A stretch of DNA of 64,000 nt from Dictyophora rubrovolvata. Taxonomy: Eukaryota; Basidiomycota; Agaricomycetes; Phallales; Phallaceae. Of the stretch, positions 56,473 to 64,000 are shown in pieces. The DNA lies in assembly GCA_029959195.1 (NCBI GenBank), contig CP114120.1:1612001-1676000 (forward strand). The letters are read 5' to 3'. Under the pieces are notes generated by a model that was not told the origin of the DNA, ran no database searches, and was given only the letters and a program-made list of their open reading frames with translations. A program made the translations under genes and the position numbers. Within the stretch, counting starts at the first letter, position 1; each line of letters starts with the position of its first letter.

Positions 56473-57640
56473 TCACCAATGGCCCAACTGCGCACCACGG
56501 AAACCAATCTCGACCCAATCACCCACACCCTCTGTCTTGGGTTTACCTCGAAGACCGACAAAGCCGACTTTGTCATACACTTTTTCAGCTGCGGGATTGT
56601 CATGTGCGACATAAAGGACAACCCAATCTTTCCGTTGGGAAAACAGATAGCTTTGGAAGATGGTTTTAGCACGTACTCGCTTATAACCGAGAATACAAAA
56701 GCTTACTGTTTGCAGACTTCTCTAACCAGTCTTTCTGCACATCCACGCTTCCGCCAAGCCGGAGAAGTATAGACTTTTGATATTGTCGCCACTTTTCCAC
56801 TATTACGAGTGGTCGCAACTAAACAAGCCATTTCGGAAACACCATTATTTACCACCTCGTGAACCCATCCGATCTGGTTGGTGATAAGATACCTGGCTTC
56901 TTTTAGTGCGCCAGCATCGTCTAGAATGAACGGTTCCTGTCTTCTATTTAAATCTTTTTCTTTAAAAACAAGGACTGGCGAAAATTTTCATTTACCGATT
57001 TGGAAGCGAAGCCTTTGCAGAGAGCGGCCACCTGGGGGATGTCCTCTTCTCTGGCCAGCCGCAAATTATAAACACAATCTGGGGGTGCACTGGATGGACG
57101 GTCGATGAGAGTTTTGATGGTGCAATGGGAGAATCGAGCGGCATAATATGGATGGTCTTCTAATTCGACATCGGCCAGTGTCGCCCAGGCCTGGGCAAAG
57201 GCTTTTGCGAGTGGTGCCGGAGCAAAAATAGAATAAACGCGTTCGGTGGGCACCAACGCATGCAGTTCAGCCACGAGCTTTGCTACTCGCGCTGAAAGAA
57301 AAGCCGGCGTCATGGAAAATGTAGGAACGGTAGGAACAATGAAAATGGGATATTTTCCCATAGGCCATTCTGTGCAGCTCAGAATGAAGTCGAGACGACT
57401 TTGAGAAGTGGACGGATAAAAAGACTCGCACGTCAACCACAGCTGCCCCGACTGCTCATGTGGGTTCTGACGACGAGACCACAGTGCATGCGGCAGTATT
57501 ACATTAGCTGGGCGTTCGTGTTTTTTAAGAGTATTCCAGACGAGGGGTGGAATAGAGTGAACGGAGGTGTAAACAGAAATTTGGATAATGGCTGAAGCAG
57601 AAGCCCGGGATGACGATTGTTGTTGGGGAATGCCAGGCAT
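56473..57640 (-). CDS. GNAT-family N-acetyltransferase
   Basis: ATG 57640 (MPGIPQQQSSSRASASAII). Exon 1 runs about 220 codons, including KYPIFIVPTVPTFSMTPAFL and VYNLRLAREEDIPQVAALCK, the usual start of a GNAT fold. Intron about 56944-57000 leads to EPFILDDAGALKEARYLITN, then VATISKVYTSPAWRKRGCAE, where VYTSPAWRKRGCAERLV is the acetyl-CoA pyrophosphate-binding segment (V-x-x-x-x-R-x-x-G). A second intron (about 56648-56708) leads to LFSQRKDWVVLYVAHDNPAA, then EKVYDKVGFVGL, the end of motif B (N-x-x-A-x-x-x-Y-x-x-x-G-F). The stop is TGA 56473-56475. The N-terminal half has no known domain. Substrate unknown. Confidence 0.9.
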
Positions 57641-58184
57641 AATAATTCAATGTAAAGCGAGAGAAGGTCTAGTGTGTTTTCTTTACTAGTTGCAGAGATT
57701 ATTGACAGCATTTTTTGGTTCCTTTTATAATTTTCTGTTGACGGAGCAATTGCAAAAAAAACAGAAAGAAAGAGTGATGTAGTGTGTAATCGGGATATAC
57801 CAAATACATTTTTTTTAAAATTCTAGAGAAAAATAATAATAATCATTTCTGAATATTACTTTGACTGTTACATCGACAATCAGGTCCCACCTAGAAACAT
57901 GACTGACAAGAGTGGATTGGCTCGAGCGCGAGAATTGTGCGAAACTGACGGGATTGCTTTGTAAGCAGTTTGTAACTTTTCATTATCCGATCACTCCTGG
58001 ATCTCTGGGCGTTCCCGATAACCACGTGTCGGATATTAAGCACACAGGCACCGTCAACACTACGTTTTTGATTTTTATCGCGTGTTTATTTTAGGAGAGA
58101 AAAAAGGAAAAATACGGAATTATTGTACACCACACCAACGACATGTATATGTAAACGCATTTCTGTGCTTTTCTTTTTCTCACC
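57641..58184. other. intergenic, no gene seen
   Basis: AT-rich spacer between two minus-strand genes; A/T runs around 57750-57850. Confidence 0.55.
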
Positions 58185-60466
58185 CTACTTCAACGCCTTG
58201 TCAACCTCCGTAAGCATTGCGAGAACTTTCTCTTCGTTGTGTCTTCTCCCGATGAGCTGTAGTCCAACCGGGAGACCGATAGACCGAGTTGGATCGTCTG
58301 TCCATTGCTTATGTACAAACGCTTCACATTCATTACGCGCTAACCCCATTGGCATTGTTAGCGTCGCGGCATCACCATTCCATCGTCCCATCGGAAACAC
58401 GGCCGCAGGATAGTCCAACAGATTCCAGTGCGATGTATACGTCCAGGAAACCGTCGTATCATGTGGGGGTGCAAGACTAGGTGCAACTGGTGAGATAATC
58501 CCATCTACGGGACGACCTGTCATCGTTCGTGTTTCTGTTTCATTCCAGTGGACCAGTGCAGCGGACCTGAAACCCTCTCGTGCCAAGTTCAATTGGAAGA
58601 TCTCTCCCACGCTATATGGCTTGTCTTTCGCATGGGATAGCATCCACTCCGTTTGTTGCACAGCTGGTTCACCGGCAATCGCGAGGGTATCTCTATATTC
58701 TATACCAGCATCAAGAAGGTACAGCTGGGACTGTAAGCCGTTTTGAAAAAAAAAGAAGTGATGTAACCAAAGTTAGCCTGGCACATGCCCCCAAATTTGG
58801 TCTAACGGGTTGAATGAACTCACTATCAATTCCCATCCTTGCTGATGGTTTCTTGGAACCCAGTCGATGACTTCATGTCCAGCATCAATCAAGGCCTTTT
58901 TGACTACATGTAAAGCTTGCAAAATGGGCGGGTGTGGCGCAACTACTCCATCATCCCAAATCATTCCAAAGCTCAATTTCGGGGGTAGCGTTAATCCTTT
59001 GGCAACTTCTTGCTTCCACGGTATTTCAAGCAGTGGAGCTTCAATCAGCCAAGGCTTCGCGTCTAACATAGTCTTGCAAAACAGCGAGAGATCACGCGCT
59101 GACCGTGCCATAGGTCCCAAAACGCCGACGATCCTGTTATCAGACTATAAATATATATCCTCAAACCAAACCTCTTCTAATACACTCACGCATCCATCCC
59201 ATCATGAGAACCTAAGTTATTTGCCGGTTGAGTCGTCCATAAAGCGCAAAAAAGGGTAGCACCCACCTAGCAAGCCAGCGTGTGGTAGCCGCGCAACCGA
59301 AGCTTTAAATCCATAAATACCTGAGTAGGCGGCAGGTATTCGCTAATGTCCGTATGTAAGAGCTTAAAAGAAACAATATCTCTTATTGCTAAATCTTACA
59401 ATGCTGCCGCCGATATCTGTTCCTATTCCCAACGGACTTCCTTTGACAGCGATCAGTGCTCCTTCACCGCCGCTGCTACCTCCAGGAGTGGCAGTACGAT
59501 TAAATGGATTTAAGGTACGTCCCCAGACATTGTTATTGGTTTCGAGAGACTAGTAATATGCACGTTTAAGCGTACGATACCAAAGGGAAAGAAATAAATA
59601 CCATACCAGGAGTGACTGCGGGTTAGCGGTTTTCACGTAGAACACAGCCCCTGCTTCCCGAAGGATACGCACTGCCACGGCATCTTTCTCGGCCTTAGTT
59701 TTGAAAGCCCATCCAATGTACCCTTAATGCCGAAATTTTAAAAAGCCAGGATTAAGCATCCAAACAGTTATTAACCCCACCTGTTGATGTATCATACCCT
59801 TTTAAAAGAATATGGTCCTTCACACTAACCGGCACTCCGTGCAAGGGTCCAATTGTCTACACTCAACGTTTGAATAACAAGATCAAATATAGCAAAAAAA
59901 AACACAATCTTTACCTGACCGGTTCGAGCGAAGTAAGCATCCAATTCTTTCGCTCTCTGGAAGGCTTCTTCAAATAGAACCTCTGTCAAGCAACTTTATT
60001 GGAAGGGTTTGTCAAAAAATTCTTTGACGGAACGGAGTTGACATACTTGGTCAAATCTTGAGCTGCCGTTGCTACCTAAAAGGAAAGTGAATGAATAGGA
60101 AGTGTCGGATCAGGTGTTGCAAGAATAGCTTACTTTGCAATAAGCTGTTGTCACTTCGAGCGCTGAATAGTGACCTAGGCGTATCAGTTCGACTAAACCT
60201 GTAGCATCATGATCGACGATATCTTTTTCTCGTTCTGTGAGGGCGTGCAGAGCAAAATGTGAAACGTCCTTGACTTCGAGTGGAATATTCTCTCGAATTC
60301 GCCACTCAGGATGGTCTGACAGAATCTGCTCGCGTTGCATTTGTTTTGCAGCAGCTATTTTTTTCCACTGCAAATGGTCATTTGTGCCATTCGTAAAACC
60401 ATTAGCACGATGAGTTGGATATGTTTCGGAAGAAGGATTGTCAGAAGATAGAACAACGTGAGGCAT
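58185..60466 (-). CDS. amidase-signature hydrolase (fatty-acid-amide hydrolase/acetamidase-like)
   Basis: Hydrolyses amides with a Ser-cisSer-Lys triad. ATG 60466 (MPHVVLSSDNPSSETYPTHR). Early exons: EWRIRENIPLEVKDVSHFAL, DHDATGLVELIRLGHYSALE and VTTAYCK. Then LHGVPVSVKDHILLKGYDTS (catalytic Lys in SVKDH), GAVFYVKTANPQSLL, NRTATPGGSSGGEGALIAV, KGSPLGIGTDIGGSIR (both serines) and IPAAYSGIYGFKAS. The C-terminal part includes GPMARSARDLSLFCKTMLD, LSFGMIWDDGVVAPHPPILQ, GRPVDGIISPVAPSLAPP, HWNLLDYPAAVFPM and IGLPVGLQLIGRR, ending at 58185. About nine introns. All catalytic residues appear present. Likely cytosolic; the natural substrate (acetamide, other amides) is unknown. Confidence 0.95.
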
Positions 60467-60989
60467 TGATTAAATGGTGAAATAGAAGCCTGGGAGAGTA
60501 CTTTGGGTAGAGTTGAGGAAAGCTGGCAGTGAGATGGTTTGCCTTATGGAACGACATCGAAACTGGACTCGCTTTTATATACGAAGACGGAGCTGCTGGA
60601 GGGAAGCAATGGCGCTCGAAAACCGACACGGGAATTATGAGCCGATCTTTTCAACAACAGTGATAAAAACAAGAAGACGAAGACTGTTTCAGAAGACATT
60701 CTTTGAATGAGGAGGGCGCCATTTGCCACGAAGTCCGAAAGAAAAATAAATAGAAGTTTTTAGGAATAAATAAATAAAAAAAAAACGCGCTCTTTGCCGG
60801 GAATAAAAATTTTGTATTTTGTTTACAAAGTCGGAAGGAGTTATTTCTGAATGAGAATGGACGTTCAAGAGAATGCTGGTGGGCTCCAACGGAACATGCT
60901 ATAAGCGCGCGTAGGCTCGGACGCGGCGCGGAGTCCTAACGATCCGTCTAACCGCCATAAGTATTCCCTGTAGCTTGCCCAGACACTCC
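60467..60989. other. divergent promoter region between amidase and bL9m
   Basis: About 520 bp between two divergent start codons. A-rich runs at 60740-60790. No gene; a plus frame at 60513-60710 is a shadow in the amidase 5' region. Confidence 0.55.
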
Positions 60990-61777
60990 ATGCTGCGATT
61001 TCGGCGAGATTTTCCACTTTTGAAAGATACATTTTCGTTCCGGCAGAATGTGAGTTTCATGTCTGATCCTTTTTCTTTGCAAATGAAAAGAAAGAACTCG
61101 CTTCCTTTGCCCTTCTCTCCAAAGCGTTACAAACACCAGAATGCGCACCGCACTATCACAGTAAAACTCCTTGAAGACATACCTGGCGTGGGAGAAAGAT
61201 GTATGTCATGTGTTTCAATGCTTGAAAAGTTGTCATACTCAAACTAGTTCTAAAAAAGCCTCCATTCAATCTGTCGCGCCCGGTCGAATGAGACATGTTT
61301 TTTACCCGCGTAAACAGGCCGCTTACATTACAGAAAGGCCGAGGAAGGATGCGTCTGTATGTCCTTTTCAAAATTTTGTCCCAAGTTTAGGCCATAATAC
61401 AAGCGCTTTTCTAGACGAAATTACCGCAGCTGAGAACGGAACTCTCCAATATAAGAGATCGTCTTTCGACATTGGAACCCCTAGTTTTTCAAAGAGCCAT
61501 CCATATATCACCTAACATATCGATAGTCGCTGAATCACATAAACTGAAGGGGCCTGTCACTAGCCACGATGTTATCCAGCGCTTGGGAAAACACATTGGC
61601 CTAGATATAGCTCATCTAAGTGCCGGTATCGATTTTCGAAATTCATCTGCGACAGACAGGGTCGACTCAACTGGGGAATATCATGTGCTCGTGCACTTAT
61701 CAACCGGAGATATATTTCCCGTAAAAGTTCTTATAGAACCAAAATTGGATGCGCTGGAAAGCCGAATGGCTTCCTGA
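60990..61777 (+). CDS. mitochondrial large-ribosomal-subunit protein bL9m
   Basis: ATG 60990 (MLRFRRDFPLLKDTFSFRQN) gives a basic, amphipathic-looking mitochondrial presequence. A GTGAGT...AAAG intron (about 61050-61094) is optional in frame. The L9 N-domain reads ITVKLLEDIPGVGE, then after an intron (about 61208-61248, donor not certain) ASIQSVAPGRMRHVFYPRKQ and AAYI. A second intron at 61357-61414 moves the frame to STKLPQLRTELSNIRDRLST and LEPLVFQRAI, then GPVTSHDVIQRLGKHIGLDI, ending at TGA 61775-61777. The APGRMRHVFYPRK segment parallels bacterial L9 APGYARNFLIPKG. It belongs to the mitoribosome. Confidence 0.85.
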
Positions 61778-62510
61778 GAAAACCTCAGAAGCATTTGGCA
61801 CAACATCAATTTTATAACGTAGGACCTTTAGGCACACCATTTAGTATCGTGACCATTCAAAAAACAAACGAAAAGCGCGGGTTGGGGTTTATTTAAAGAA
61901 GTGCTTCATTCCCTCAACTGCGATGATTTGACCAACATGTGGGCGTACAAAGAAATGTAATTAGACGGAGAAAAAAACAGTAGGTACTTGGGACACTTAC
62001 CATATCATTTTTTTGTGATGTTTAACGCTCGAAGGGCTCCTGTGGCTGTAATTTAACCTGAACCGACAAAAAAGACGGAACGTCTGGCAAGTGCTTTCAT
62101 TATTTCACGGAGCGCCGTAACTTCAAATGACTATTATATGGCGCGTTCGATATACAACGATGAGTTTCTCCCTGCATGTGAATTCGCTGGTCATTGATCA
62201 CGACAGGATGCAATAGTCATCGTGACTGGCAAATAGTAAATATTTTTCAAGAAGCGTCTGTGTAACATGTGTTATACGTTCTATGTTATATGTTAGGAAC
62301 CTCAGCGGAGACCCGACTTTTTTCTTTGGACAATCTCTACTATATAAAAAATTCACCTACTGAATTGAAAGAAGGACTATATGATGTGAATACATAACCG
62401 AAATCGACTGCGTTGGAAGAATGGTGCACGCTGAGGAAGTCTGCCGGAGGTCGCCATTACGTAAGCGGCCAACAAGTTGTTTGACCAACCTCCAACTTCG
62501 TAACACAACA
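61778..62510. other. intergenic, no gene seen
   Basis: bL9m 3' flank and GOS1 promoter; stops in all frames and no recognisable motif. Confidence 0.55.
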
Positions 62511-63490
62511 ATGTCCTACGACTCTCTCCGGCGACAAGCTAGGACCCTAGAGTTCCTTGTAGATTCAAAGCTAACCTCATATTCTCGCATAGCATTGGTT
62601 GTGACAAAAGAGGGAAATGACATTGAATCTCACGGCTCTACCGACCGGTGGCAAGACCTTGAGGCTGAGATCGAGGATCTCCTAGAGAAGGTATATTTTT
62701 GGTTTTTTTGTCAGAAGGTGAAGGTGGCTATTATTCCTCATCGAGTCATAGCTTCGAGAAATTAATGATGGCATGTCGAGTCTATTGAGTGACGTGAATA
62801 ACCCTGCTTCCCAAAGTCTTCAACATACCATACAACGTCATCATGAAGTTTTAAGAGACTATACGCGAGATTTCAACCGTACAAAGGCTAGTGCAACGCA
62901 GTCCAGTCTAGTGATCAAAGACGATAAAAAATAACGCTCTTCCATTTTTTTTTAGAAAAATGTGCAGTCTGCATTAGACAGAGCGAACCTTCTATCGAAT
63001 GTTCGAAATGATCTCGAGTAAGACGGCCCTTTGGTGCTATATCCAACTAAGTCTTAGATGGAATATTTAGCGCCTACCATCGCTCCTCTGCTGCCGAGTC
63101 ACTTTTAGCCGAACGGGGACGGATAGACAATGCGCACAGAATGACAGACGACGTTCTAGGGTATGTGTTACACCTTCCTTTCCAGGAATTTGAATGATGC
63201 GTTTTTACCCTTTTCTCTCTCCAAAGCCAAGCCTATGAAACTCGAGACGAGTTTGCTAGACAGCGGTCAGCCTTGTCTTCCATCAATGGACGAATGAACA
63301 ATGTCATCCGTAAGCATTCTGGTTTAATATTCTTGGAATCGTATATGTTTTTACAAGTAATACAGAAACCCTTCCCGGAATTGATTCATTAATTTCGATG
63401 ATTAAATCTCGTCGAAGAAGAGATACCATTATTCTCGGTTGTATCATTGGTGCTTGCATAGTATTTATATTAAACTATATGACCAATTAA
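62511..63490 (+). CDS. GOS1: Golgi SNAP receptor complex member 1 (Qb-SNARE)
   Basis: Qb-SNARE of the intra-Golgi fusion complex with Sed5, Ykt6 and Sft1. ATG 62511 (MSYDSLRRQARTLEFLVDSK). Exon 2 follows the intron after LEKL (about 62690-62750): REINDGMSSLLSDVNNPASQ, then QSLQHTIQRHHEVLRDYTRD. The intron at 62887-62955 has a GC donor after FNRTK and leads to KNVQSALDRANLLSNVRNDL. The SNARE helix is AESLLAERGRIDNAHRMTDD then VLGQAYETRDEFARQRSALS and SINGRMNNVI. The C-terminal tail anchor is TIILGCIIGACIVFILNYM. The TAA is at 63488-63490. Length (about 220 residues) fits the family. No defects. Confidence 0.95.
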
Positions 63491-64000
63491 GGCATGTTTT
63501 CGTCGCTTACATGCTAATTTTTTTCTGTGGATTACCGATATATCCTGGTTGATTCTGGGAGCTGGTCTTACGCAACGTCCTAATGGAGGACGAAGACAAA
63601 AACAGTTTTCCATGCTTGTGGTGGGACCTAGCGACAGAACATTCACTCGAAGGCAGGTAATGACGCCTGGGATTGCTAAGATATCGCAAGTAACGAACTA
63701 GAAGAAGTTCTTTGTCCTTTCATTACTGATTGTTCAATAATGGAAAGTGCCTCTTCATTCTATCAAGGCCGGATAGATGGATAGGCTGAAGGCCGATGAA
63801 TAGAGTGGCAAAACCGCATGATTTTGGAATTACGGTATCTCAGTCAGTTTCCAAAGTCTTGGATTCAATGGTGGATTCTCAAGCCATTGTAGAATTCACG
63901 GAAGCTTAAAAATAACCAGCGAACATTTTTTCATATGCAGGTCGAAGTCATGTCATGCTCGATTCGACAGGGCGGTAAGCTCGTCCCGTTCTTACCTAGT
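63491..64000. other. terminal intergenic stretch, no clear gene
   Basis: A 37-codon plus-strand frame (MNRVAKPHDFGITVSQSVSK, about 63799-63912) could be an exon of a gene running off the window, but has no start context or splice support. Minus frames are short. Confidence 0.4.

Noticed and set aside
1-64000. CRISPR array or bacterial-type operon
   Set aside because: No regularly spaced repeat array, no Shine-Dalgarno pattern; genes are spliced and eukaryotic.

Overview
The window looks like nuclear DNA of a filamentous basidiomycete, probably an Agaricomycete. Genes are dense on both strands and broken by many introns of about 50-65 nt with GT(A/G)NGT donors. Several proteins are types common in mushroom-forming fungi: a seven-TM orphan of the 'AELIGIWLESIIFG' kind, an 'HFPPSP' hypothetical protein, and APH-like kinases. 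No rRNA, tRNA, CRISPR array or intact mobile element was recognised. Gene models were assembled by eye from frames, splice sites and family knowledge, so exon edges may be off by a few bases and some junctions are left open.

Layout. 1-250 is the acidic 3' end of a + gene. About 589-1448 (-) is an unrecognised multi-exon locus facing SMC4 (1701-6997, +, condensin ATPase) across a 50-bp inverted repeat. Minus strand: a CDK-like kinase (7108-8693), an F-box protein (9064-10974) and SRP14 (11417-12099). A DUF726/Mil1-like membrane hydrolase follows (12184-15564, +). From 15565 to 23439 lies an accessory island: two phosphotransferase (APH) relatives, a DUF7770-like relic, several repeated fragments and, at its far edge, a shrunken second copy of the 3' half of the DUF726 gene. 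Housekeeping order resumes with a choline/ethanolamine phosphotransferase (23440-25504, -) and an HFPPSP protein (25998-26789, -). A gene-poor 5 kb follows.

Right half: a zinc-finger protein (32026-33093), an orphan seven-TM protein (34122-35861), a coiled-coil protein (36525-37299), riboflavin synthase (37372-38304, -), a TatD-type hydrolase (38485-39739, -) head to head with TRM5 (39825-41615, +), a Ure2-like GST (42811-44169), the mitochondrial aspartate/glutamate carrier with EF-hands (44886-47984), a secreted Thr-rich protein built from duplicated exon cassettes (49078-51524), a GPR1/FUN34/YaaH transporter (51893-53299, -), a GNAT acetyltransferase (56473-57640, -), an amidase (58185-60466, -), mitochondrial bL9m (60990-61777) and the Golgi SNARE GOS1 (62511-63490).

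The genes do not form one pathway; most are single-copy housekeeping functions. The most unusual features are gene architectural: two consecutive 5-nt microexons in the carrier gene, a three-fold exon-cassette duplication in the secreted protein gene, at least four well-supported GC-AG introns, and the island flanked by partial copies of a host gene.
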